A stretch of 64,000 bases of DNA from Halobellus sp. LT62 (lineage in GTDB: Archaea; Halobacteriota; Halobacteria; Halobacteriales; Haloferacaceae), in contig NZ_JAYEZO010000001.1 of assembly GCF_037031285.1 (NCBI RefSeq), positions 1,798,001-1,862,000 of the forward strand, given 5' to 3'. The notes beneath the pieces were generated by a model. The model ran no database searches, was not told the DNA's origin, and saw only the letters and a program-made list of their open reading frames with translations. Positions 1 to 8,548 of the stretch are shown in pieces (positions within the stretch are counted from its first letter, which is position 1; the number at the start of each line of letters is the position of its first letter). Both the position numbers and the translations under genes were made by a program.

Positions 1-60
1 TTGATCTCGCTAGCACGTGAACCGTCCCTGTCGCCCTCCGGAACCGTTCAACCGACGAGG

Positions 61-88
61 AGGATAACACAAGTACATCTGTTATCCT
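61..88. repeat. Perfect 9-bp inverted repeat (possible operator or hairpin)
   Basis: AGGATAACA (61-69) and TGTTATCCT (80-88) are exact reverse complements separated by 10 nt. The centre-to-centre distance of 19 bp is about two helical turns, which suits a dimeric regulator. No gene lies close on its right, so it may belong to a gene beyond the left edge. Function is unproven. Confidence 0.45.
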
Positions 89-189
89 TTGGTCGGTGGT
101 CTCTCTCGCCTCGGGCGGTCGGGGTTACGTCCTGCCCAAACACAACTGTATGTGGTCGTATCGCTCCCCAGCCGTGTTCGGTTTCGTGA

Positions 190-410
190 CGCCGGTGGAA
201 CCATTATGTAGGATCACAATACTAATCAATTTTTAGATATTATTCTACTACTATCAACGATAAGTACTACTGTAGATCTTTGATTCATCATCACGTTGAT
301 GTATTACTCGCTTTAACTGGCGTTATTTTTCTTTCGGTCATCTCGTTTATGCAACTAGTTCTTTAACTGATTGATATTTAATCTTAGACATATACTGAAT
401 ATCTAAGTTT
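190..410. other. AT-rich gene-free island upstream of hyuA
   Basis: The stretch 1-662 holds no gene I can support. Inside it, roughly 190-410 is far richer in A and T than the rest of the window. It contains short dyads, for example CTTAGA (383-388) with TCTAAG (402-407). A TATAAG-like box lies near 513-518 before hyuA. It could be a promoter region or the scar of a lost mobile element; no transposase remnant was recognised. Confidence 0.4.
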
Positions 411-662
411 ATGGCAGAGGGGATGGTTCGAGCTGAGTCACAACCGCAGAGATCGGTCGTACACCGAAGGCCCCGAACGCTCGATTAGCGGTCCTGCCCC
501 GACAACTCATTATAAGTCAGTCCGGAAGCGACACCGACTATGTCGCGTAGCCGGAATATGCTGTCCAGCGACGATCTTCGCGGTGACGGGAGCCGAAAGA
601 CGAGCAGATCCGTGCGTACCACAGTCGAGAGCGGGACAGGAGCCGTATCGAGGGTGTCCTGA

Positions 663-2657
663 ATGGGCCGGAGACCGATCGGCGTCGACGTCGGCGGCAC
701 GTTCACCGACGTCACGCTGTTGTGCGACGGCGAACTCGTGACCGCGAAAGTCCCGAGCACCGAGGACCAAAGCGAGGGCGTGCTGGCCGGGATCGAGAAG
801 GCCTGTGAGGAGGCCGGGATCGAACCCGAGACGCTGACGGGGTTCTCCCACGCGATGACCGTCTCCGTCAACGCGCTCTTGGAGGACGCGGGCGCGAGGA
901 CAGCGCTCGTCACCACCGCTGGCTTCCGCGACGTCCTCGAAATCGGGCGACAGGACCGACCGTCGCTGTACGATCTCGACGCCGAGAAGCGCACCCCGCT
1001 CGTTCCGCGCCGCCGCCGCTTCGAGGTGTCCGAGCGGGCGACCGTCGACGGGATCGAACAGTCGGTCGACGAAGCGGAAGTGCGGGCGATCGCCGACGAG
1101 ATCCGAGACGCCGACGCGGAGGCCGTCGCCGTTTCGCTGCTGCACGCGTACGCCCACCCGGAGAACGAGAGGCGCGTCGCGAGCACGCTGCGAGGGGAAC
1201 TCGAAATACCGGTGTCGGCGTCTCACGAAGTGCTCGCGGAGTTTCGCGAGTACGAGCGGACCTCGACGACGGTCGTCGACGCGTACGTCCGCCCGGCGAT
1301 CGACCGGTACGTCGGCCACCTCACCGAGCGCGCGAGCGAGGCCGGGATCCCACGGCCGCAGATTATGCAGGCGAACGGCGGCATTTCCGACGCCGACACG
1401 GTCAGAGAAAACGCCGTCTCGACGGTCCTCTCCGGACCTGCCGCGGGCGTCGTGGGCGCGAGCGCGATGGCGGGCGAGGAGGGTGAGGGCCTCGTCACCT
1501 TCGATATGGGCGGGACCTCCAGCGACGTGAGCCTCATCCGCGATGGCGAGGCCGAGCGGACGACCGAGGGCGTCATCAACGGCCGGCCGATCCGGACGCC
1601 GATGGTCGACATCGAGACGGTCGGCGCGGGCGGCGGGTCGATCGCGTGGGTCGACTCCGGCGGCGCGCTCCGAATCGGCCCGAAATCGGCCGGAGCGGAT
1701 CCGGGACCGGCCTGCTACGGCAACGGCGGCACCGAACCGACCGTCACGGACGCGAACCTCGTCTTGGGCTATATCGGGGAACGCACCAGCCTCGGCGGCG
1801 AGCTATCCCTCGACGCCGCGGCCGCCTACGAAGCCCTCACCGGTCTCGCCGACGAGGCGGGAATGGACGGCCCGCTCGACGCCGCCCGCGGGGTGTATCG
1901 CGTCGCGAACGCGAATATGACGCGGGCGATCCGCGCGGTGACCGTCGAGCGCGGCATCGACCCGCGGACGTTCGGGCTCGTCGCGTTCGGCGGTGCGGGG
2001 CCGATGCACGCCGTCTCGATCGCGGACGACCTCGATATGGATCGGGTGCTCGTCCCGCGCGCCTCGGGCGTGTTGTCCGCCTTCGGCCTCCTCGCAGCCG
2101 ATGAGAAGCGAGACGCGGTCCGGACGTACCAGCGTCCCCTCGACGAGGCCGGTTCCGACGACGTCGACGGGGTGTACGAGGAACTGGCCGAGGGATTGCT
2201 CTCGGAGGTCAGCGACCGGGACGGGGCGACCGTGACGCACTCGGCGGATCTCAGATACGCCGGCCAGAGCTTCGAGCTCACGGTCGAGATCGATACGCCG
2301 TTCGACGCCGACGAGGTGAGAACACGCTTCGCCGACGCTCACGAGGCCGCGTACGGCTATCAGACGGACGAACCGATCCACCTCGTCAACTGCCGCGTGA
2401 CGGCGACTGTCTCCCGGAGCCCGCCGGAGATCGAATACGCGGGCGGTGGAGACGCGCGGAAGGGAACCCGTGAGGCGACGTTTACAGACGGAAGCCACGA
2501 GACGCCGGTCCACGAGCGAGAGCAGTTGGCCGCCGGGGGGACCGTCGAGGGCCCGGCGATCGTCGAGGGAGAGGAGAGCACCGTCGTCGTCCCGCCCGCG
2601 TGGGACCTGCAGGTGCGCGACGACGGCGCGTTAATCGCGGAGGTGAACGGAGAATGA
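663..2657 (+). CDS. hyuA: Hydantoinase/oxoprolinase family protein, subunit A
   Basis: 664-residue ATP-hydrolysing subunit of an N-methylhydantoinase/5-oxoprolinase/acetone-carboxylase-type enzyme. The N-terminus carries the phosphate-binding motif GVDVGGTFTDVTL (about residues 6-18). A second ASKHA phosphate loop, DMGGTSSDVSLI, lies near residue 281, and a GGAGPMHA motif in the C-terminal half; these are the Hydant_A_N, hydantoinase and C-terminal domains in order. The start ATG at 663 places the ATPase motif directly at the N-terminus. Its stop overlaps the hyuB start (ATGA), indicating translational coupling. The family opens cyclic amides with ATP; the true substrate (hydantoin, N-methylhydantoin, oxoproline or another) cannot be read from the sequence. 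Confidence 0.93.
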   Translation: MGRRPIGVDVGGTFTDVTLLCDGELVTAKVPSTEDQSEGVLAGIEKACEEAGIEPETLTGFSHAMTVSVNALLEDAGARTALVTTAGFRDVLEIGRQDRPSLYDLDAEKRTPLVPRRRRFEVSERATVDGIEQSVDEAEVRAIADEIRDADAEAVAVSLLHAYAHPENERRVASTLRGELEIPVSASHEVLAEFREYERTSTTVVDAYVRPAIDRYVGHLTERASEAGIPRPQIMQANGGISDADTVRENAVSTVLSGPAAGVVGASAMAGEEGEGLVTFDMGGTSSDVSLIRDGEAERTTEGVINGRPIRTPMVDIETVGAGGGSIAWVDSGGALRIGPKSAGADPGPACYGNGGTEPTVTDANLVLGYIGERTSLGGELSLDAAAAYEALTGLADEAGMDGPLDAARGVYRVANANMTRAIRAVTVERGIDPRTFGLVAFGGAGPMHAVSIADDLDMDRVLVPRASGVLSAFGLLAADEKRDAVRTYQRPLDEAGSDDVDGVYEELAEGLLSEVSDRDGATVTHSADLRYAGQSFELTVEIDTPFDADEVRTRFADAHEAAYGYQTDEPIHLVNCRVTATVSRSPPEIEYAGGGDARKGTREATFTDGSHETPVHEREQLAAGGTVEGPAIVEGEESTVVVPPAWDLQVRDDGALIAEVNGE

Positions 2658-4288
2658 GCGACGAATCTCGCACGTCCGACGGGGTGATCGACCCGGTAAC
2701 GCTGGAGATACTCAGAAACCAACTGGAGAGTGTCGCCACCGAGATGGGGCACGTGCTCATTCGCGGGGCCTACTCGCCGAACATCAAGGAGCGGCAGGAC
2801 TGTTCGACCGCGCTCTTCGACGCGTCGGGGCGGATGATCGCGCAGGCCGAGCACATCCCGGTCCACCTCGGCGCGATGCCCGACGCCGTCGAGGTCGTCT
2901 TGGAGAAAGAGCCGAAGCCCGGGGACGTCTTCGTCGTCAACGACCCCTTTGCGGGCGGGACGCACCTCCCCGACATCACGCTCGTCTCGCCCATCGCGCC
3001 CGACGACGAGGTGATCGGCTTCGCCGTGTCGAGAGCGCACCACGCCGACGTCGGCGGCGGGTCACCCGGGAGTATGCCACCCGGAGCGCGGGAGATATAT
3101 GAGGAAGGCCTCAGACTGCCGGCGGTCCGACTCGTCGACGGCGGCGAGCCGAACGAGGCGGTGCACGAACTGATCCGCGCGAACGTCCGCACGCCGGACG
3201 AGCGGAAGGCCGACCTCCGTGCCCAGCGCGCGGCCAACGCGCGGGCAGAGGAACGCGTCGGCGAACTACTGGACGAACACGGCGCGCGACTGCTCGACGC
3301 GTTCGACGCCGTCATCGACTACTCTCGCGAGCGCGTCGAGGCCGAGTTGACCGACCTCCCGAACGGCACCTACCGCGCCCACGACGTCCTCGAAGGCGAC
3401 GGCGTGACCGACGAGGACATCCCGATCGAGGTGGCGGTCACGATCGACGGCGCGACAATCGACGTCGACTTCGCCGGGACTGCCGAGCAGGTGGCGGGCA
3501 ACCTGAACGCGCCGCTGTCGGTCGCCAAGAGCGCGGTGTACTTCGTCGTTCGCGCGGTTACCAACCCGGAGATACCGCCGAACCACGGCTGCTACGAGCC
3601 GGTGTCGGTGTCGGCACCCGAGGGTTCAGTGCTCAACCCCACGCCCCCGGCGGCGGTCGTCGGCGGGAACGTCGAGACCAGCCAGCGGGTGATGGACGTC
3701 ACGCTGGCGGCGCTGGCGGAGGCGGTTCCCGCGGAGATCCCCGCCGGCGGACAGGGTACGATGAACAACCTCATCATCGGCGACAGGCGTGGGGAGTTCA
3801 CCTACTACGAGACCATCGGCGGCGGATTCGGTGCCCGCTCGGACAGAGACGGGATGGACGGCGTCCAAGTGGGGATGACTAACACGCTCAACACGCCGGT
3901 CGAGGCGCTGGAGACCGCGTACCCGCTCCGCGTCGAGCGGTACGGGCTCCGCCCCGACAGCGGCGGCGACGGGCGGTTCCGCGGCGGACTTGGGATCGAA
4001 CGGACCGTCACCGTCGAGACCGACGCGACGGTGTCGCTGATCACCGAGCGCCGCCGGACCGCTCCCGCGGGGGTCGACGGCGGCGGCGACGGCGCGACCG
4101 GCGAGAACCTCGTCGACGGCGAACCGGTCCCCTCGAAGGCGTCCGTCGACGTCGAATCGGGAACGACCGTCTCGATCCTGACGCCGGGCGGCGGCGGCCA
4201 CGGCGACCCGGCCGAGCGCGACCCGACAGCTCGGGAACGCGATCGGCGCGACGGAAAAAGTGGACAGGGAGTGAGCGCCCGTCAGTAG
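2654..4288 (+). CDS. hyuB: Hydantoinase/oxoprolinase family protein, subunit B
   Basis: 544-residue hydantoinase B-type subunit, partner of the upstream subunit. The start at 2654 overlaps the hyuA stop by 4 nt and begins the family-typical phrase DPVTLEILRNQLESVATEMG. NDPFAGGTHLPDITL near residue 97 and a late Gly-rich segment (GGGFGARSDRDG) are characteristic of HyuB. The protein is acidic throughout and near the usual family length. The last 7 nt run into the 3' end of the convergent VOC gene. Together the two subunits would form a cytosolic ATP-dependent cyclic-amide hydrolase; a carboxylase role as in acetone carboxylase is the main alternative, but no third small subunit is present. Confidence 0.93.
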   Translation: MSDESRTSDGVIDPVTLEILRNQLESVATEMGHVLIRGAYSPNIKERQDCSTALFDASGRMIAQAEHIPVHLGAMPDAVEVVLEKEPKPGDVFVVNDPFAGGTHLPDITLVSPIAPDDEVIGFAVSRAHHADVGGGSPGSMPPGAREIYEEGLRLPAVRLVDGGEPNEAVHELIRANVRTPDERKADLRAQRAANARAEERVGELLDEHGARLLDAFDAVIDYSRERVEAELTDLPNGTYRAHDVLEGDGVTDEDIPIEVAVTIDGATIDVDFAGTAEQVAGNLNAPLSVAKSAVYFVVRAVTNPEIPPNHGCYEPVSVSAPEGSVLNPTPPAAVVGGNVETSQRVMDVTLAALAEAVPAEIPAGGQGTMNNLIIGDRRGEFTYYETIGGGFGARSDRDGMDGVQVGMTNTLNTPVEALETAYPLRVERYGLRPDSGGDGRFRGGLGIERTVTVETDATVSLITERRRTAPAGVDGGGDGATGENLVDGEPVPSKASVDVESGTTVSILTPGGGGHGDPAERDPTARERDRRDGKSGQGVSARQ

Positions 4289-5193
4289 ACGGACGCTGAC
4301 CGCAGTCGGATCCCGATCCCGTCCGGGTCGACGAATTCGATGCCGGTGACTGAGTCGGTGTCAGCGACGTCGACATCGCGGTCAGTCGCGTCGCAGTCAG
4401 CGACGTCGCGCTCGGCGACGGCGACGCCGGTGTTTTCGAGGCGGCTTCGAACCGCGTGTACGGCATCGGCGCTCGGAAGAACGACCTCGAACCAGTCGAG
4501 ACCGCGGCCGCCCGCGGGTTCGGAGCGCCGGTTCCACGCGTTGAGTCCGAGGTGGTGGTGGTAGCCGCCCGCGGAGACGAACAGCGCGGAGCCGACATCC
4601 ATCTGCACGTCGAACCCGAGCGTCCGGACGTAGAACTCGCGAGCGGTCGGGACCGAGCTCACCTCGAGGTGGACGTGTCCGAGCGTCGTCCCCGCGGGGG
4701 CCGGTGACGTGCCGTCTGACTCGGCGGCGACATCGTCGAGATCCAGCGGGAGCGTCGGCATCTCGACGCCGCCGTCGGCCGTGGTCGGCCACGCCGCGCG
4801 CGGTCGGTCGCGGTAGAGTTCGACGCCGTTTCCCTCCGGGTCCGAGAGGTACAGCGCCTCGCTCACCCGGTGGTCGGACGCGCCGTCGAGCGTCCAGCGC
4901 TCTCGGACGCGTTCGAGTGCGGCACCCAGCGCGGCATGGGAGGGAAAGAGGAACGCGTTGTGGAACAGTCCGGCCTGTTCGCGACCCCGTTTCGGCGCGT
5001 CGGCGTCTTCTCGCAGGACGAGAAGCGGCACGTCGTCGACGCCGAGCGTCGCGCCGTCGTCGATCCGCTCGATGACCGCGAGGCCGACGACAGTTCGATA
5101 AAAGTCGATCATCGATTCGAGGTCGTTTACGCGGAGTGCGGTCCGGCCGAGCCGCGTCCCGGCGGGCAGCGACGGAGCGGTGGCGTCAGTCAT
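4282..5193 (-). CDS. VOC family protein, catechol-2,3-dioxygenase-like
   Basis: 303-residue two-module VOC (glyoxalase/extradiol dioxygenase) protein. The first module starts at [18 protein letters not shown], the second at [31 protein letters not shown] and [12 protein letters not shown] close the modules. The pattern resembles the CatE/YwbC-type single-chain extradiol dioxygenases. His in GHVHLEV, His in the YHHHLGLN segment and Glu in GVELY are plausible metal-site residues. I chose the start at 5193 because residues upstream in the same frame are Arg-rich and unlike any haloarchaeal protein. It converges with hyuB. The substrate is unknown. Confidence 0.85.
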   Translation of the reverse strand: MTDATAPSLPAGTRLGRTALRVNDLESMIDFYRTVVGLAVIERIDDGATLGVDDVPLLVLREDADAPKRGREQAGLFHNAFLFPSHAALGAALERVRERWTLDGASDHRVSEALYLSDPEGNGVELYRDRPRAAWPTTADGGVEMPTLPLDLDDVAAESDGTSPAPAGTTLGHVHLEVSSVPTAREFYVRTLGFDVQMDVGSALFVSAGGYHHHLGLNAWNRRSEPAGGRGLDWFEVVLPSADAVHAVRSRLENTGVAVAERDVADCDATDRDVDVADTDSVTGIEFVDPDGIGIRLRSASVY

Positions 5194-5306
5194 TCGTTCG
5201 AATGGATAGTCGATGCCGGCCCGTGAAGCAGTTTCGGTGGAAGAGAGGTGGTAGCCGACGATGCCGAGTGGCACGTCGGGAACGACGACGCCCTGTCGAT
5301 AGAACA

Positions 5307-5663
5307 CCACTCGCGGAAGGCGCTCGCGCAGTCCTCGCAGTAGCAGCGGACGGTCTCGTGACAGCCGTACTCGTTGTCGGTCTGCCAGCCGACGACGGCG
5401 TCGACGTCGGCGTACCGCTCGGTCATCTCCCGGGCGATTCGCTCGGTCTCCTCTCGGTACACATCGGAGTTGAAGCAGTAGTGACGACGACTGCCGAAGT
5501 CGCGGGGCGTTCCGTCGGGTTCGACCTGGAGGATCTCGGGGTACTCGTCGATCAGCCACTTCGGCGGCGTCGCTGTCGGGGTGCAGAGTACCACGTCGAT
5601 CCCGGCCTCGCCGAGCAGCGAGACGGCCGTATCGAGCCATTCGCAATCGAACTCGACCTGACC
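5307..5663 (-). pseudogene. Internal fragment of a GH42 beta-galactosidase
   Basis: About 119 codons match the middle of the catalytic barrel of glycoside hydrolase family 42. Visible are [11 protein letters not shown], then CFNSDVY, then WQTDNEYG with the catalytic acid/base Glu, then CYCEDC. The Cys residues correspond to the structural zinc cluster known in this family. Upstream the frame meets TGA at 5681-5679 with only a few unrelated codons. Downstream, homology stops at REW and the frame runs on through unrelated sequence. A full GH42 enzyme is about 650-700 residues, so both ends and the nucleophile Glu are gone. It sits just before a sugar-acid aldolase gene, suggesting a decayed sugar cluster. 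Confidence 0.82.
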
Positions 5664-5765
5664 GACTGATCGGAGCGTTCACTACTAGCGAACGGATTCT
5701 TGTGTACCAGTGTTGTGTACTGATAGCGAACTGCATTGTGCGTCTCGAATCCGTTCGCCGGGGGC

Positions 5766-5771
5766 TTTATT
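5766..5771 (+). promoter_or_regulatory. TATA-like box of the aldolase gene
   Basis: TTTATT centred about 27 nt before ATG 5796. Archaeal TATA boxes lie some 25 nt before the transcription start, so the mRNA would be leaderless or nearly so, which supports the chosen start. Confidence 0.5.
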
Positions 5772-5795
5772 TGCGATTCCCGACACAGAGAGCGT

Positions 5796-6449
5796 ATGAG
5801 TCGGAATCGACACACGGATCTGGAGCGGCTTTTCGACACTGGAATCGTCGGCATCCTCCGCGGGGTTCCCGCCGAAAAAACGGTCGATGTCGCCGACGCG
5901 CTCGTCGCGGGCGGCGTCGACGTGATCGAGGTGACAGCCGACACCGACGGTGCGCTCGACACGATCGCACGCCTGCGAGAGACGTTCGACCGTTCCGAGG
6001 CGCTCGTCGGCGCTGGGACCGTCCTCGATAGCGACACCGCCGGGGCGGCGCTCCGCGCCGGGGCGTCGTTCGTCGTCACTCCGAACTTCGACGAGGAGGT
6101 CGTCCGGACGTGCAACCGCTACGGGGCCGTCGTCGCGCCGGGCGTGATGACCCCGACAGAAGCCGTGAACGCGTACGAAGCGGGCGCGGACGTGCTGAAG
6201 ATATTCCCCGCGTCGACGCTCGGTCCCGGGCACCTGCGGAGCATCAAGGGACCGCTCGATCAGCTCCCGCTCGTCCCGACCGGCGGCGTCTCGCTCGACA
6301 ACGTCGAGGCCTTCGTCGGGGCCGGGGCCGACGCTGTCGGCGTCGGGAGCGGGCTGGTCGACGGCGAGGCCGTTGCCAACGAGGACTACGAAGCGCTGAC
6401 CGAACGGGCCGAGGCGTTCCGCGGAGCGATCGACGACGCTCGGGAGTGA
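5796..6449 (+). CDS. eda: 2-dehydro-3-deoxy-6-phosphogluconate (KDPG)-type aldolase
   Basis: 217-residue class I aldolase of the bacterial Eda family, cleaving KDPG (or KDPGal) to pyruvate and glyceraldehyde 3-phosphate. GIVGILRG opens the barrel. The Glu in VIEVTADT and the Lys in LKIFPAS (Schiff-base lysine) are the catalytic residues of the family. VPTGGVSLDN and GVGSGLVD form the phosphate-binding end. The start at 5796 fits a TATA-like box about 27 nt upstream; an in-frame extension further upstream has no homology-like character. Its neighbours are the GH42 remnant and PEP carboxykinase, consistent with sugar-acid catabolism feeding central carbon metabolism. Confidence 0.92.
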   Translation: MSRNRHTDLERLFDTGIVGILRGVPAEKTVDVADALVAGGVDVIEVTADTDGALDTIARLRETFDRSEALVGAGTVLDSDTAGAALRAGASFVVTPNFDEEVVRTCNRYGAVVAPGVMTPTEAVNAYEAGADVLKIFPASTLGPGHLRSIKGPLDQLPLVPTGGVSLDNVEAFVGAGADAVGVGSGLVDGEAVANEDYEALTERAEAFRGAIDDARE

Positions 6450-6732
6450 TCGACGGCACACTATCGGTGACGACCGGTGTCGCCGGTACGTGAACCGCCG
6501 GTAGTCGGGAGCCGCCGTGCAACGCGGCCCTCGCGGCCGTCTGCAATACGTATCGTAGATTGATAGTTTCACTATAGATTAATCATCGCATACCAATTGC
6601 GGTAACTGCTACCACAGCACGTCAAATCGGCAGTTTCAACGATCGAGAAACCATCAATTTCCAGATTGATTGTGATAATAAGAGGAGTTTTCCAGCAAGC
6701 TTAACCGTCGGAATCGTCGACAGTCGACCGAG

Positions 6733-8355
6733 ATGGCAAACGCGACCCGCTGGCCGGCAGTCGAGGACTTCCCCGATCCGACGACAGCGGACCACATCAC
6801 GTACAACCCGTCAGATGCCGAACTCCGCGGGTACTCCTCTGAGATGGAGACGACCACCGCGTTCGGCGCGCCGTCGTACGTGAGCGACTACCGCTCCAGA
6901 AGTGCGGACCGAACCTCGAACGCTGTGGACGTACCCTTCGGTGACGACGACTTCGACACCTTCGAGACGGCGCTCGAGTGGGTGAACGACCCCGAAAACG
7001 ACGTGCTCTGCGTCGACCGAAGGGTGGGGCGTCACGAGAGCGTGTCCGCCGTGTGCCGGCTGTTTCTTCCGAAGAAGTACGGTCGCATCGCGCTCGCGTG
7101 GGCGAAGCTCCTCGATCCGGTCGATGGAACCGACGGCTCGGCGCATTCCGACCCGGTCGATGGGATCGCCGACCCGCCCCACACAGTGGAGCCGGATTTC
7201 GTCACGGTCCAGCTTCCGGACGCCACCGACGAGCCGACGATCCGCATCCTCCCGGACGAAGGACTCACGGCCGTCCTCGGCAGCGACTACACCGGCGAGG
7301 CGAAGAAGTCGTTCCTCCGGCTGTATATGTACCGCGCGAAGCAGGCGGGCGGCCTCGGACTCCACGCGGGGAGCAAGCGGGTCACGCTCGACGATGAGGA
7401 CGGCCCCCGTGAGGTCGGCCAACTCTTCTTGGGACTGTCCGGCACGGGCAAGTCGACGCTGACCAGTCACGGCCTCTGGTTGGACGAACCCGAGGGCGCG
7501 GAGATGCTCCAAGACGACGTCTGCGCGCTGCTGCCGTCGGGGACCGTCGCGGGCAGCGAGGGCGGCGGCCTCTACATCAAGACGCTCGGACTGGACGCCG
7601 ACGAACAGCCTGAACTGTACGACGCCGCCACCGACGCCGGGGCCGTCCTCGAAAACGTCGCCGTCGACGGTGAGCGACGCCCGCCGTCCGCAAGCGGGAC
7701 AGCGTCCCGCCCTGTCAACGACGACGGGGCCGTTCATTTCGACGAACCCCGATACGGCCGGAACGCGCGGGCGGTGATCCGCCGCGATCACCTCGAAAGC
7801 TCGGCCAAGGAGATCGATCTGCCGCGGGTCGATCAGGTGTTCTTCATCACGCGGAACCCGCTGATGCCGCCGATCGCGAAGCTGACGAAGACGCAGGCGG
7901 CCGCGGCGTTCATGCTCGGGGAGTCCGTCGAAACGAGCGCCGGCGACCCATCCCGCATCGGCGAATCGATTCGCGTCGTCGGCACGAACCCGTTCATCGT
8001 CGGCTCGAAAGGCGAGGAGGGGAACCGCTTCCGCGAGCTGATCGACGACCTCGATCTCGACTGCTTCGTCATCAACACCGGCGTCGTCGGGACCGACAAT
8101 CCCGTCGACGTCGGCGTCGAAGAGACCGTCGCGATCTTGGAGGGCACCGCCCGCGGGAGCGTCGAGTGGACCGAAGACGATTCGATCGGTCTGACAGTGC
8201 CCGCGACGATCCCCGGCGTCGACATCGACGAGTTCGCGGTCGAAGATCACGTCGACGACTTCGGGGACGCCCACGGTGATCTCCGCGCGGAGCGCCGCGC
8301 GTACCTCTCGCAGTTCGACGATCTCGACGACGAGATCGTCGGGTCGGCGTACTGA
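6733..8355 (+). CDS. pckA: Phosphoenolpyruvate carboxykinase (ATP)
   Basis: 540-residue ATP-dependent PEPCK, which converts oxaloacetate and ATP to PEP, CO2 and ADP in gluconeogenesis. The kinase-1a P-loop GLSGTGKSTL lies near residue 233, followed by the metal-binding region containing LQDDVC. SKRVTLDDEDG precedes the P-loop and FFITRNPLMPPIAKLT follows. Length agrees with the usual 525-540 residues. It stands alone on its strand, 283 bp after the aldolase. That upstream gap is AT-rich and I see no gene in it. Confidence 0.95.
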   Translation: MANATRWPAVEDFPDPTTADHITYNPSDAELRGYSSEMETTTAFGAPSYVSDYRSRSADRTSNAVDVPFGDDDFDTFETALEWVNDPENDVLCVDRRVGRHESVSAVCRLFLPKKYGRIALAWAKLLDPVDGTDGSAHSDPVDGIADPPHTVEPDFVTVQLPDATDEPTIRILPDEGLTAVLGSDYTGEAKKSFLRLYMYRAKQAGGLGLHAGSKRVTLDDEDGPREVGQLFLGLSGTGKSTLTSHGLWLDEPEGAEMLQDDVCALLPSGTVAGSEGGGLYIKTLGLDADEQPELYDAATDAGAVLENVAVDGERRPPSASGTASRPVNDDGAVHFDEPRYGRNARAVIRRDHLESSAKEIDLPRVDQVFFITRNPLMPPIAKLTKTQAAAAFMLGESVETSAGDPSRIGESIRVVGTNPFIVGSKGEEGNRFRELIDDLDLDCFVINTGVVGTDNPVDVGVEETVAILEGTARGSVEWTEDDSIGLTVPATIPGVDIDEFAVEDHVDDFGDAHGDLRAERRAYLSQFDDLDDEIVGSAY

Positions 8356-8489
8356 ATCGCGGTCGCATTCGATAGAACGTACGAATACGTCGACTGCGGT
8401 GACGACCGCCCGTACGTCCGTCCGGAACGGACACGAGCCCAGTCGTGCCGGCCAATTACTGCCACTCACGTACCGATGGTTACGGTAAG

Positions 8490-8505
8490 TTTTCGTTTTG
8501 GTTTT
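8490..8505 (+). terminator. T-rich terminator of pckA
   Basis: Three T4 tracts (8490-8493, 8496-8499, 8502-8505) follow the pckA stop by about 135 nt. Archaeal termination depends mainly on U-runs, so this is a reasonable terminator. Confidence 0.45.
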
Positions 8506-8548
8506 CCGGTCGTTGGATAACAAAGCGGGTCCGCAGACGCGTCGGTGT

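Noticed and set aside
1-189. 62-codon open frame at the left edge
   Set aside because: Composition is Ser/Arg-rich and not acidic, there is no homology-like motif, and it contains the dyad at 61-88.
510-1319. Long open frames antisense to hyuA
   Set aside because: High-GC shadow of the sense gene, Arg/Val/Asp-rich without motifs; similar antisense frames throughout the window were dismissed for the same reason.
5194-5310. In-frame upstream extension of the VOC gene (contains [20 protein letters not shown])
   Set aside because: It could be a frame-shifted gene remnant, but I could not assign it to any family, and the VOC domain starts cleanly at 5193.
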